A stretch of 64,000 bases of DNA from Providencia zhijiangensis. GTDB taxonomy: Bacteria; Pseudomonadota; Gammaproteobacteria; Enterobacterales; Enterobacteriaceae. The stretch spans positions 1,302,001-1,366,000 of the forward strand of contig NZ_CP135990.1 in assembly GCF_030315915.2 (NCBI RefSeq), in the 5' to 3' direction. How positions within the stretch are numbered: position 1 is the first letter of the stretch; each line of letters opens with the position of its first letter. The notes beneath the pieces were generated by a model that ran no database searches, was not told the origin of the DNA, and worked only from the letters and a program-made list of their open reading frames with translations. A program made the position numbers and the translations under genes. Shown in pieces: positions 9,028 through 17,293 of the stretch.

Positions 9028-9161
9028 GAGCCTATCTCAATAGGAGATAAATTCATGACCTTACCCATCCATATTAATGCTTAAAAGTTAGGCTGTATAA
9101 GGTTTTGGTTACAGTGATAATATATTTTTTATGCAGTAATTAAGCCCTATTGAGATGGTTC
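9028..9161 (+). mobile_element. candidate MITE (134 bp) with IS5-type ends
   Basis: The interval begins GAGCCTATCTCAATAGG and ends CCCTATTGAGATGGTTC. The ends are imperfect inverted repeats over about 16 bases, and the element is flanked on both sides by TAA. It contains no ORF. Terminal repeats beginning GAG with a 3-bp T-A-type duplication resemble the IS1031/IS5 family, for which this would be a nonautonomous derivative. The call is from inspection only and no second copy is in the window. Confidence 0.5.
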
Positions 9162-9190
9162 TAAGAATATAATTTATCTAGTTTAGGTAA

Positions 9191-9373
9191 AAAGATTCTT
9201 CGGTTGCTATCATTCCGTTTGAAACGGAGGAGTGGAAAACACGAATAGAACTATTTCTGGTTGGTGTTTCATTATCTGCAATGAAATCACCAATTGATGA
9301 TATTTATGCAATTATGTTACTGGAAAGTGTAGGGCTAACATTGAGATTAAAAATCACCTCAAAACAGGCGTGA
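9191..9373 (+). pseudogene. 60-codon orphan reading-frame fragment
   Basis: An open frame without a start codon reads IPFETEEWKTRIELFLVGVS and then LSAMKSPIDDIYAIMLLESV before a TGA at 9371-9373. The composition is protein-like, whereas the surrounding sequence is not. It begins about 30 bp after the MITE-like element. It is probably the 3' remnant of a lost gene. No family is recognised. Confidence 0.3.
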
Positions 9374-9834
9374 CAAAAATATTAGGGGGTACATTTGGGG
9401 GTATCTATAAAATTAGAATTTAAATAACTATTTATTATCAATATATTGGTTATCATGTATAGTTCTCTCCTCCGCCATCTTCACTTCAAATCAAGTCTCC
9501 TGAAGTCTTTCAATTCCAAATAAATCCCAAAGTTTATCAAGCACTCTAGCAAAATTTCATTCTACCGACGTTTACTGATACTTTTCTAAATCGCTACGAT
9601 TTCGCAATGCAATACCGGCGGTTTATGGAACTAACCAATAAAGCAATTAAGTGCGCCAAGCTAAAAGACATTGTCCATTCCCTATTAACTAAGTCCTCTA
9701 TACTTAAACTAACACCAAATTATCTGAGAAATTCAAACCAATCCGCTGGATTTTAGTTACAAGCAAACTCAATTAAGACATAGTTAAATCTAATTATATT
9801 CTGTGTAACGGTATCTCTAATTTGAGGCCTCAAT
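9374..9834 (+). other. noncoding boundary region, possible att/integrase scar
   Basis: No gene is seen. GGGGGTA is repeated at 9385-9391 and 9397-9403, 12 bp apart. At 9463-9477 is TTCTCTCCTCCGCCA, which looks like the last 15 bases of a serine tRNA (acceptor arm, G discriminator, CCA) without the rest of the tRNA. Similar leftovers mark attachment sites of tyrosine-integrase elements. The mobile-type genes lie to the left and conventional chromosomal genes to the right, so this may be the element boundary. Confidence 0.3.
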
Positions 9835-10380
9835 ATGATAATTAATTGCTATGATAAAAAAATAAATGAAAATAAAATCGATGAGCTTGTTAATGTACTT
9901 TATAAGTGCGTCCTTGGAGGTGCGAGTGTTGGATATACTGATGCAGAAGCTCAAATTAATGAAATGAGAAACTATTGGATTGGCGTCAATCATTCGTTAT
10001 CAACAAATAGTTTTAAGCTGATCTCAGCAGAGCTAGACGATCAAATCATTGGGGTTGTTGGTCTTGAATTATGTGCTAAACCAAATGGTAAACATCGAGG
10101 AGAAATCTGTAAGTTATTGGTGTTACCTGAATATAGGCGTAAAGGGCTTGCAAGAAAATTGATGCAAGAGGCCGAGCAAGTTGCATGGAACTCAGGATTG
10201 AGGCTTTTAACATTGGATACAAATACTAAAGGGATAACGGTTAGCTTATATAATTCCCTTGGATGGCAGATAAGTGGTGAAATTCCAGAATTCGCTCAAT
10301 CGGTTGGTGGTGTTCTTGAATCCACGACTATTATGTTTAAGCGTAAACCCGAAAATGGAATTAACATACACTATCCCTAG
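9835..10380 (+). CDS. GNAT-family N-acetyltransferase (181 aa)
   Basis: A GAGG ribosome site precedes the ATG. The acetyl-CoA-binding core is clear: GEICKLLVLPEYRRKGLARK (beta4, then the Q/RxxGxG/A-type pyrophosphate loop and helix 3), then LRLLTLDTN and VSLYNSLGWQISGEIPEF for the C-terminal half. It transfers an acetyl group from acetyl-CoA to an amine; the acceptor cannot be told from sequence. Length is typical of the family. It is followed by a second GNAT gene on the same strand about 60 bp downstream, possibly cotranscribed. Confidence 0.85.
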   Translation: MIINCYDKKINENKIDELVNVLYKCVLGGASVGYTDAEAQINEMRNYWIGVNHSLSTNSFKLISAELDDQIIGVVGLELCAKPNGKHRGEICKLLVLPEYRRKGLARKLMQEAEQVAWNSGLRLLTLDTNTKGITVSLYNSLGWQISGEIPEFAQSVGGVLESTTIMFKRKPENGINIHYP

Positions 10381-10439
10381 AGATGTAGGATGATGTCTTA
10401 TTTTTAAATATTATGATAAAAACTAACAATCTGATTTAT

Positions 10440-10904
10440 ATGAAAATAAAAATAAAACCCTACCAACCTCAGAATGCAGAAAAACTGCATGAAATATTTT
10501 ATATCTCAGTTCATCGGGTTGCAGCTACATATTATACTGAAAAACAGCTTGAAGCTTGGGCGCCAGATTCATATGAGCGTGAGCAGTGGCAAAATAAAAT
10601 GGATTCATTAAAGCCGTTTATTGCCTATATTGATGAAGAGATTGTTGGATATGCAGATCTTCAGGATGACGGGTATATTGACCATTTTTTTGTTGCTAAA
10701 CCTCGCTATGGAATTGGCTCTGCACTTATGAATAAAATTCTTGAAGTGGCTAATACCAAAAGCATCAATAAGCTATGGTCACATGTCAGCCTGTCAGCTG
10801 AAGAATTTTTTAAAAATCATCAATTTGAAATAATTGAACGTCGAGAAGTTATTGTGAAGGGAGTGCTACTTCATAATGCAATGATGGTTCGATTGACATT
10901 ATAG
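10440..10904 (+). CDS. GNAT-family N-acetyltransferase, YafP-like
   Basis: I prefer the start MKIKIKPYQPQNAEKLHEIF at 10440, because it aligns with the beginning of E. coli YafP; an ATG at 10413 is also in frame. The order of motifs follows YafP: AATYYTEKQLEAWAP, FIAYIDEEIVGYADLQDDGY, then IDHFFVAKPRYGIGSALMNK as the acetyl-CoA loop, and FFKNHQFEIIERREV. YafP is linked to genotoxic stress in E. coli, but the substrate is unknown. Length (154 aa) matches. No clear ribosome site precedes either start. Confidence 0.8.
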   Translation: MKIKIKPYQPQNAEKLHEIFYISVHRVAATYYTEKQLEAWAPDSYEREQWQNKMDSLKPFIAYIDEEIVGYADLQDDGYIDHFFVAKPRYGIGSALMNKILEVANTKSINKLWSHVSLSAEEFFKNHQFEIIERREVIVKGVLLHNAMMVRLTL

Positions 10905-11436
10905 CTAAATGGCTCGAAGTATTGATTGATACCTTGATATGAAAAGTCGACCTCTAACGTTTTTGTTCTGTAGTCATAATTCACGAAATCCAACATCTAT
11001 TCTGTAATATCAATATATAGCTTACCCATACGCTACTCATAAAACCTGTATTTCTTACTAAGATAGTGAGTGATTTAGATGTAATCACATAATGTTAGCC
11101 TTTAAGTGAGATTATTTCATAGCTATAAGCATTAGTTGCTAATGAATAATAATCTAAAAATGATGGATTTTTATGTATTTCCCTTTGAAATCAAAGGGCT
11201 ATTGATTTCGCCAAAAAAATGCAATTAAATCAATGATTTTCAATGGGATAATAAGGTGTTTAAAAATTAACAAATGAAGTTTTTATTTATTTTGAACTGA
11301 GTAATTAGACAAAAAAATGGCAATACACACAAAATAAACATGATTTACTAATAGTTTACGAATGATTAACAAATAATATAAAATGGCGAAATTGTTAGGT
11401 AAGTAATATTGATCGTGTATAAGGAATAGTGTCGAA
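10905..11436 (+). other. AT-rich intergenic region upstream of the deaminase gene
   Basis: No gene is seen in these 532 bp. The last 100 bases probably contain the deaminase promoter; a TATAAA-type -10 candidate lies in AACAAATAATATAAAATGG near 11380. I see no clear operator or hairpin. Confidence 0.4.
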
Positions 11437-12852
11437 ATGGCAATAACCAGAAGAAAATTTATTATTGGTGGTTCTGTAGTCGCTGTCGCAGCGGGAGCTG
11501 GTATTTTAACTCCGATGTTGACTCGTGAAGGGCGATTTGTTCCGGGTAAACCACGTGTTGGTTTTGTTGAAGGAACGCCTGGCGCATTGCCACAGCAATC
11601 TGATGTTGTTGTTATTGGGGCTGGTATCTTAGGTGTAATGACGGCGATTAACCTTGCTGAACGTGGCTTATCTGTCGTGATTGTAGAAAAAGGGAACATT
11701 GCGGGAGAGCAATCATCTCGATTCTATGGTCAAGCAATTACATACAAAATGACCGATGAAACCTTCTTATTACACCATTTAGGCAAACACCGCTGGCGTG
11801 ATATGAATGCGAAAGTGGGTGTTGATACTACTTATCGTACTCAAGGCCGTGTAGAAGTTCCTCTGGATGAAGAAGATCTGGTTCACGTTCGCCAGTGGAT
11901 GGATGAGCGCCATAAAAACGTTGGCTCTGATATTCCATTCAAAACACGCATGATCGAAGGAAGCGAGTTAAATCAGCGTCTTCGTGGTGCGAAGTCTGAT
12001 TGGAAGATTGCAGGTTTCGAAGAAGATTCTGGTAGTTTCGATGCGGAAGTTACCGCATTCGTTATGGCAGAGTATGCGAAGAAAATTGGTATTAAGATCT
12101 ATACCAACTGTGCAGCACGTGGCTTAGAAACTCAAGCGGGTGTGATCTCGGATGTTGTGACTGAGAAAGGCGCAATCAAAACTTCTCAAGTTGTTGTTGC
12201 GGGCGGCGTTTGGTCTCGTCTGTTCATGCAAAACCTGGGTGTAGATGTTCCAACATTACCAGCTTATCAATCACAACAATTGATTAGCGCGGCACCAAAT
12301 GCACCGGGTGGAAACGTTGCTCTGCCGGGCAATATCTACTTCCGTGAACAAGCCGATGGAACCTATGCAACTTCTCCACGCGTGATCGTGGCTCCTGTTG
12401 TTAAAGAATCCTTCACTTATGGCTATAAATATCTGCCATTGTTAGCATTGCCTGACTTCCCTGTTCATATTTCATTAAACGAACAGCTGATTAATTCGTT
12501 TACTCAAGAAACCAGCTGGAAATTAGATGAAGTTTCTCCATTCGAGAAAAATCGTGATATGACGGCATTACCAGACTTACCAGAACTGAACTCATCTCTG
12601 GAAAAACTGAAAACTGAGTTCCCTGCATTTAAAGACTCTAAATTAATTGACCAGTGGAGTGGGGCGATGGCTATCGCACCAGATGAAAACCCAATTATTT
12701 CTGAAGTTAAGGAATATCCAGGTCTGGTTATCAACACGGCAACTGGTTGGGGTATGACTGAAAGCCCAGTTTCCTCTGAAATGACCGCAGATATCTTGTT
12801 AGGTAAAGAGCCAATCATTAACCCGAAAGCATTTAGCCTGTATCGTTTCTAA
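11437..12852 (+). CDS. membrane-bound L-amino acid deaminase
   Basis: The 471-residue protein matches the L-amino acid deaminases of Proteus and Providencia. These flavoproteins oxidise L-amino acids such as Phe to alpha-keto acids and ammonia, passing electrons to the respiratory chain rather than to oxygen. The N-terminus ITRRKFIIGGSVVAVAAGAG has a twin-Arg-like motif and a hydrophobic anchor. The FAD Rossmann motif is at about 57-86 (VVVIGAGILGVMTAINLAER). The C-terminal block AIAPDENPIISEV and ATGWGMTESPVSSEM closes the flavin site as in the DAO family. It is a single-gene unit with a terminator. Type I versus type II (substrate preference) cannot be decided here. Confidence 0.93.
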   Translation: MAITRRKFIIGGSVVAVAAGAGILTPMLTREGRFVPGKPRVGFVEGTPGALPQQSDVVVIGAGILGVMTAINLAERGLSVVIVEKGNIAGEQSSRFYGQAITYKMTDETFLLHHLGKHRWRDMNAKVGVDTTYRTQGRVEVPLDEEDLVHVRQWMDERHKNVGSDIPFKTRMIEGSELNQRLRGAKSDWKIAGFEEDSGSFDAEVTAFVMAEYAKKIGIKIYTNCAARGLETQAGVISDVVTEKGAIKTSQVVVAGGVWSRLFMQNLGVDVPTLPAYQSQQLISAAPNAPGGNVALPGNIYFREQADGTYATSPRVIVAPVVKESFTYGYKYLPLLALPDFPVHISLNEQLINSFTQETSWKLDEVSPFEKNRDMTALPDLPELNSSLEKLKTEFPAFKDSKLIDQWSGAMAIAPDENPIISEVKEYPGLVINTATGWGMTESPVSSEMTADILLGKEPIINPKAFSLYRF

Positions 12853-12875
12853 GTTAATACAGCCTTAAAAATATT

Positions 12876-12902
12876 AAAGCCCTCATATTGAGGGCTTTTT
12901 TG
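12876..12902 (+). terminator. Rho-independent terminator of the deaminase gene
   Basis: AAGCCCTC ... GAGGGCTT stem with a five-base loop, followed directly by a run of T, 25 bases after the stop codon. Confidence 0.85.
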
Positions 12903-12990
12903 TATCGGCAGAAAGTTAAAATTAGATCAAAACAGTGCAACAGTTCTTTTATCATTTCTCAACGATATTAGGTTTGACTGAAAAGCAACC

Positions 12991-13488
12991 TTACTCTAAA
13001 TCACCAAAATGCTGGGTAAACTGCGTTTCATATTGACCAATAAATTGCTCTAGTTTTACTGGGGTATCTCTGATATTGGTTTCGGTGATCCCTGATTTTG
13101 CCATTGCCGCTTTTAACTTGGCTTCAGTGCCATCATTGATATCAATATTTGCAATAACAAGGAAAATGGTTTTTAAATCATCACAACCGCTTTTTGTTTC
13201 ACACACTTTCGCGATTTTTTGCTCATTAGACATATAGATAGAATAGCTAAAGGCATCTTTGGTACACACAACATCATTTCTCTCTTCTGAGGTCATATCT
13301 TTAGTTATGGCACTGAAAACGCTATTAGTGACCTCAGTGTAGTTTGCAAAAGAGGTACTATTTTTAGGGGTTGGTAAACCGCTTTTTGTTAAACTTTGAT
13401 CCGTCACAGGTAAACAGCTTGAATTAGCCATTGCTCCAGAAACAACCGTACCGCTTAAAATAAGGGATAAAAGTAATTTTTTAAACAT
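12991..13488 (-). CDS. secreted/periplasmic hypothetical protein (165 aa)
   Basis: The N-terminus MFKKLLLSLILSGTVVSGAM followed by ANSS is a Sec signal peptide with likely cleavage after ANA-type residues near 21-22. The mature protein has four cysteines (SSCLPV, DVVCTKD, KVCETKSGCDD), compatible with two disulfides, and is mainly helical. An AAGG-type ribosome site precedes the start. It is convergent with the deaminase gene, and no partner gene is evident. The family is not recognised. Confidence 0.65.
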   Translation of the reverse strand: MFKKLLLSLILSGTVVSGAMANSSCLPVTDQSLTKSGLPTPKNSTSFANYTEVTNSVFSAITKDMTSEERNDVVCTKDAFSYSIYMSNEQKIAKVCETKSGCDDLKTIFLVIANIDINDGTEAKLKAAMAKSGITETNIRDTPVKLEQFIGQYETQFTQHFGDLE

Positions 13489-13689
13489 AACAAACCTTTC
13501 GTTTTTGAAATGATAAATTAACGTACAATTTAAGTGTCATGGAGGATATAGGATTAACGGTAATCTTTAGGTTTTATTTAGACTTTGTAATTGATATCTA
13601 ATTATTTTACGGAGTTAAGATTTTTAGGTGTTTATAAAGATTGTTTAAGCATACCATTGGCACGATATTTTTATGGCAGAAATGAAACA

Positions 13690-14016
13690 ATGTTAGCAAA
13701 ATACATATTAGGCACCATGAAAAAGCAGGCCGCATGTGAAGTTATTTTTGATCAGCGCCAGCAAGATACCCAGTCGGAAGTTATGCAAGTTATCCGGCAG
13801 TGGCGTTTCCATGATGGTGTTATTCTTCAATGTACTGAAGAAATTGAGCTTTCCATTCCAGACAATGATAGCCAATGCCCTGAGCGCTGGATTATTTGGC
13901 AGGTTATTGATCCTGCGGAGCATCTTGTTTTACCTATCAGAAAAGAGTTTTTTAACGCATGCCAACAAGCCTTTTGGCTAAAAATGCAAATGGCGGAAGA
14001 ATCAAGCGAAAAATAA
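13690..14016 (+). CDS. hypothetical protein (about 108 aa), start uncertain
   Basis: An open frame from 13591 (TTG) to 14016. I use the first ATG (13690, MLAKYILGTMKKQAACEVIF); a later ATG at 13720 has a slightly better ribosome site. The product is soluble with an alternating hydrophobic pattern (DGVILQCTEEIELSIPD, then CPERWIIWQVIDPAEHLVLP) that suggests a beta sheet, and it has a Trp/Phe-rich C-terminus. No family is recognised. Spacing to its neighbours suggests a monocistronic gene. Confidence 0.5.
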   Translation: MLAKYILGTMKKQAACEVIFDQRQQDTQSEVMQVIRQWRFHDGVILQCTEEIELSIPDNDSQCPERWIIWQVIDPAEHLVLPIRKEFFNACQQAFWLKMQMAEESSEK

Positions 14017-14192
14017 GCAAATTAATGACGAATGTAATGTAGAGGCTATCATTGGTTATGAAGTGTTTTTTGCATATTAACCGATTGAGAGTAATCTTCT
14101 GGTAAATTTAGGTACATTAATTAAATTGACTGCGTTTTTATAAACAAGTTTTAAATATCATCTATAGCAAGATTTGTAAGTGAGCGTGCCAC

Positions 14193-14875
14193 ATGGCGAT
14201 GGATAAAATTAAAGAACTATTTGTGAATAACAGGGAATGGGCAACGTCGATTAAAGAACAAGACCCCGGCTTTTTTCGACAATTATCAAAAGACCAACAA
14301 CCTAAATTTTTATGGATTGGTTGCTCAGATAGCCGAGTACCTTCTGAAAAATTAATTAAAGTTGGCCCCGGTGATCTGTTTGTTCATCGAATATCGCGAA
14401 TCTCGTGGTTCACACAGATCTCAATTGTTTATCTGCTATCCAATATGCTATTGATGTGCTTAAAGTGGAGCATATTATTGTCTGTGGACATTATGGCTGT
14501 GGTGGTGTTGAGGCTGCGATTAACAATAAGGAATTAGGTTTAATTGATAATTGGCTGCTGCACATTCGAGATATTTGGTTTAAACATAGCCGAATGTTAG
14601 GTGAGCTCAAACCAACAGAGCGTATTAATCGCTTATGTGAATTGAACGTAATTGAGCAAGTTTATAATCTGGGCCATTCCACTGTATTGCAATCTGCATG
14701 GAAAAGAGGGCAGGATATTATGGTTCACGGTTGGATCTACGGTATTAATGATGGTTATTTGGTGGATCTGGATATTACGGCGGATAGCCGAGCAAAACTG
14801 GAGCTTTGTTATCGCGAAGCGATAGCGGCTTTAACCACAAAAGCACCGTTTACGACAGGTTGTTCGGCAAATTAA
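14193..14875 (+). pseudogene. can: beta-carbonic anhydrase gene interrupted by a frameshift
   Basis: The two frames 14193-14390 and 14391-14875 together encode a complete E. coli Can-like beta-carbonic anhydrase, which interconverts CO2 and bicarbonate with a zinc ion. The first part has [20 protein letters not shown] and CSDSRVP with the Cys and Asp ligands; the second has [20 protein letters not shown] with His and Cys ligands and [14 protein letters not shown]. At the junction the expected FVHRNIAN codons lack one A: the sequence reads CATCGAATATCGCGAA where CGAAATATCGCG is needed. The upstream frame then terminates at 14537. Either the strain lacks this enzyme or the assembly dropped a base. 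Confidence 0.85.
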
Positions 14876-15060
14876 TGCCATAAAAGCGCATCACAGTTAA
14901 ATTTATCAGCGATTTTTTCTACAAAATGACGGGGTTATAGCGTTAATTGTGATTCATTGCTGATTTGTAAAAATGAGGAAGCTGGGTAGTTTGTAAACTC
15001 TATTTAAAAAGCTTACTATCGTTTCAATATTCACTCGTCTTCCATTAAATGGGGTTTTCT

Positions 15061-15489
15061 ATGTCAATTTCAGCACGTAATCAGCTGACAGGAACGGTCG
15101 AATCAGTTTTGGCTGGTGCCGTTAATGATGAAGTAGTTTTAAGCTTAGGTAATGGTGAAACAATTTCTGCAGTGATCACGAAAAATAGCACCCAGCTGCT
15201 AGGCTTGGCAAAAGGCAAGCAGGCTGTTGCCATTATTAAAGCGCCATGGGTTGTCTTAGTTTCGGATGATCACGAGTATCTCTTTTCGGCTCGTAACCAG
15301 TTCACTGGGCGTATTGATGCAATTGAAACGGGCAGTGTGAATGCGGTTGTCCATTTGACGACTGGGGCAGGCACTAAATTATCTGCAGTGGTAACAAATA
15401 ACAGTGTTGCTGAGATGAAATTGGCGGCAGGCAGTAAAGTCACGGCTATCGTGAAAGCGTCTAGTGTGATTTTAGCAACGAAAAAGTAA
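15061..15489 (+). CDS. di-Mop (TOBE) molybdate-binding protein, molbindin-like
   Basis: The start MSISARNQLTGTVESVLAGA at 15061 is preceded by GGGG; an in-frame ATG at 15049 lacks a ribosome site. Residues 3-68 and 73-138 are two copies of the Mop domain: SARNQLTGTVESV ... VVLSLGNGETISAVIT, then SARNQFTGRIDAIETGSVNA and VVHLTTGAGTKLSAVVT. Mop domains bind molybdate in oligomers and serve as cytosolic molybdate storage or homeostasis proteins. That is relevant here because the window encodes two molybdenum enzymes (FdnG, TtrA). A terminator follows directly. Confidence 0.88.
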   Translation: MSISARNQLTGTVESVLAGAVNDEVVLSLGNGETISAVITKNSTQLLGLAKGKQAVAIIKAPWVVLVSDDHEYLFSARNQFTGRIDAIETGSVNAVVHLTTGAGTKLSAVVTNNSVAEMKLAAGSKVTAIVKASSVILATKK

Positions 15490-15501
15490 GTTAATTCGAT
15501 G

Positions 15502-15537
15502 AAGAGAAAGGGGAAACCGCACTTTCTCTTTTAATTT
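15502..15537 (+). terminator. terminator after the di-Mop gene
   Basis: Perfect nine-base stem AAGAGAAAG / CTTTCTCTT with an 11-base loop, followed by TTAATTTTTA. It separates the Mop gene from the convergent TetR gene. Confidence 0.75.
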
Positions 15538-16137
15538 TTATTCTTTTATTCTTACCAATAAATTATCGATAGCTTGATGATAATAAATCAGCTCATTTTC
15601 CTTTCTATTTTCTTCAGTATTAGTTTTCCTTTTTGCTACTGCTAGTGCAGAACCATGAGTAAAATCAACCAAAATATGTACCCAAAGTGTGGCTTGCTCT
15701 AGAGAGTATTTTAATTCCATCGCAAGCTTGATAAGGGTATTGGTTATTCGCAGTGCCTCTTCAGGAAAAGCATTTGGGTGATAAAATATTGATAACGTTA
15801 ATTCAGGATAACGCACAATACGTTCTCGATATTCAGTTAATAGGTACTTTATTTGTTCGATGGGTGTTCCCGATAAACAAGGTATTACCTTAGCGTAAAC
15901 CTGGTTAGCAATCGCTTTGACTAAACACTCTTTGTCTTCAAAATAGTAATAAATTGTCATAGGGTTAATGCCCATTTCTTTGGCGAGCGCTCGCATACTG
16001 AGTGCTGAAAATCCATGGGAATCAATAAATATTATTGCCGCACTGACAATCGTCTCTGCTGATATTTTTGGTTGTTTCTTATTTGGGCGTCCTACCGACC
16101 TCACTGTTTGTGTTTTTGCTATCAATGCTTTATCCAT
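15538..16137 (-). CDS. TetR-family transcriptional repressor (199 aa)
   Basis: The N-terminal DNA-binding domain is clear: ISAETIVSAAIIFIDSHGFS, then ALSMRALAKEMGINPMTIYY with YYFEDKECLVKAI, the TetR helix-turn-helix and its following helix. The C-terminal ligand domain is divergent, as usual. It starts two bases after the stop of the reductase-like gene and so is the second gene of a two-gene operon. A perfect 11-bp inverted repeat upstream of the first gene is the likely autoregulatory operator. The inducer is unknown. Confidence 0.88.
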   Translation of the reverse strand: MDKALIAKTQTVRSVGRPNKKQPKISAETIVSAAIIFIDSHGFSALSMRALAKEMGINPMTIYYYFEDKECLVKAIANQVYAKVIPCLSGTPIEQIKYLLTEYRERIVRYPELTLSIFYHPNAFPEEALRITNTLIKLAMELKYSLEQATLWVHILVDFTHGSALAVAKRKTNTEENRKENELIYYHQAIDNLLVRIKE

Positions 16138-16139
16138 TA

Positions 16140-16697
16140 TTATTGACCTTCATTCGAGGACTTTTTTATTTCATAGTGGGATTGGATAAATCCAGAATCA
16201 AAGATTTTAGTTTGTGTATGGTATAAGTGAATATCGTTAGGAATTTTACCAAACAATGGGCGACCAGTACCCAATAAAATGGGGACTCGAGTGATGATAA
16301 GATCATGGATCAATCCTTCAGAAATAAAAGATTGAACCACTTTTCCGCCATCAATATAGGCGTGATGATATCCCTCTGCTTTTAGCATCTGCATGACTTC
16401 TTTAGGGGATAGGTCAACGAAGCGTACTTTTCCTATTAATTCTTTAGGGATAGCTTCTTGAGTGAGTATTTTTGATAGTACAATGACCGGACGATTATAA
16501 AACCAAGGTTGAATATGTTTTATTGTCTCGTAGGTGCCTCTACCCATAATAATCACATCAATATTAGCAATAAATGCATCATAACCGTGATCTTCACCAG
16601 TTGAATCTAATTCAAGTAACCAGCTGATATCGCCGTTTTCACGAGCTATAAAGCCATCAAGGCTGGTTGCAATAAAAACATGTCCAGTAGTCACCAC
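16140..16697 (-). CDS. dihydrofolate reductase-like / RibD-C family protein
   Basis: The 185-residue protein starts MVTTGHVFIATSLDGFIARE and contains DVIIMGRGTYETI, PVIVLSK and HAYIDGGKVVQSFISEGLIH, the NADPH-binding and core motifs of the YwjB/YyaP branch of the RibD C-terminal/DHFR superfamily. The classical DHFR catalytic acid context is not obvious, so the reaction is likely another NADPH-dependent reduction. It is cotranscribed with the TetR gene behind a palindromic operator, suggesting induction by a small molecule. Confidence 0.8.
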   Translation of the reverse strand: MVTTGHVFIATSLDGFIARENGDISWLLELDSTGEDHGYDAFIANIDVIIMGRGTYETIKHIQPWFYNRPVIVLSKILTQEAIPKELIGKVRFVDLSPKEVMQMLKAEGYHHAYIDGGKVVQSFISEGLIHDLIITRVPILLGTGRPLFGKIPNDIHLYHTQTKIFDSGFIQSHYEIKKSSNEGQ

Positions 16698-16712
16698 TGC
16701 ATTCTCTCTCTG

Positions 16713-16737
16713 ATTTATTATACGATGTATAATAAAT
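16713..16737 (-). promoter_or_regulatory. perfect 11-bp inverted repeat, candidate TetR operator
   Basis: ATTTATTATAC - GAT - GTATAATAAAT. The arms are perfect and lie 16 bases before the start of the reductase-like gene, where they would overlap the promoter. Size and position are typical for autoregulated TetR-family operons. Confidence 0.7.
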
Positions 16738-16826
16738 GGATAGGTAGAATTTGCAATAGTGAAGTGCTTAATTTCTTATCAGGATAATCTGCATAAAATT
16801 GAGTAAATAGGATGTTAAAAGGTGTA

Positions 16827-16862
16827 TTGACAAAATATCATTAAAGATTAGAATGATTCTCA
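16827..16862 (+). promoter_or_regulatory. promoter with overlapping Fur-box-like dyad
   Basis: TTGACA (16827-16832) and TAGAAT (16849-16854) are 16 bases apart. The -10 lies inside TTAGAATGATTCTCA (16848-16862), which matches the 7-1-7 Fur half-site pattern TGAGAAT-N-ATTCTCA with one mismatch. It is the only promoter I see for the DUF2798-ynfA genes, hinting at iron control. Confidence 0.45.
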
Positions 16863-16965
16863 ATTGGTCTCTATGACTCGTAAGCGTTTACGTTAATCAA
16901 CGCATATAACTTTGTTGCACCAACAGTTATATGCTGTTGTGTATCCGCTGATTAATGGAGACTGT

Positions 16966-17232
16966 ATGTCCTTTCAAGATCGTAACTATATTTTAGGTAT
17001 TCCTAAACTTCCTATGCGTGCCCTGTTTTTTCTGGTGCCTTTCTTTTTATCTTTGGTGATGAGCGGCATTGTTTCGCTAATAAGTACTCTTCGTGCACTG
17101 GGATTCACCTCCGAAATTTATGCGCCTTGGATTAGTTCATGGGCTATTTCATGGATGATTGCATTCCCAACCGTATTATTTGTTTTGCCTATTGCAAGAC
17201 GTGTATCACTGCTATTTGTTAAGCAAGCTTAA
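16966..17232 (+). CDS. DUF2798-type small membrane protein (88 aa)
   Basis: The start MSFQDRNYILGIPKLPMRAL has a GGAG ribosome site seven bases upstream; an upstream TTG (16912) is less likely. Two membrane helices are evident (about 18-42, LFFLVPFFLSLVMSGIVSLI, and 58-80, ISSWAISWMIAFPTVLFVLP), followed by the ARRVSLLFV motif typical of DUF2798 proteins. Function is unknown. It lies 62 bp upstream of ynfA on the same strand and may share its promoter. Confidence 0.75.
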   Translation: MSFQDRNYILGIPKLPMRALFFLVPFFLSLVMSGIVSLISTLRALGFTSEIYAPWISSWAISWMIAFPTVLFVLPIARRVSLLFVKQA

Positions 17233-17293
17233 ACAATATGCCGCCGATTATTAGGTGGCATAAATAGTGATTTTATTGAGAAGAAACATTTTT

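Noticed and set aside
11283..11699. Minus-strand 138-codon frame over the deaminase gene start
   Set aside because: It is antisense to the well-supported deaminase gene and has the Thr/Pro-rich composition of a shadow frame.
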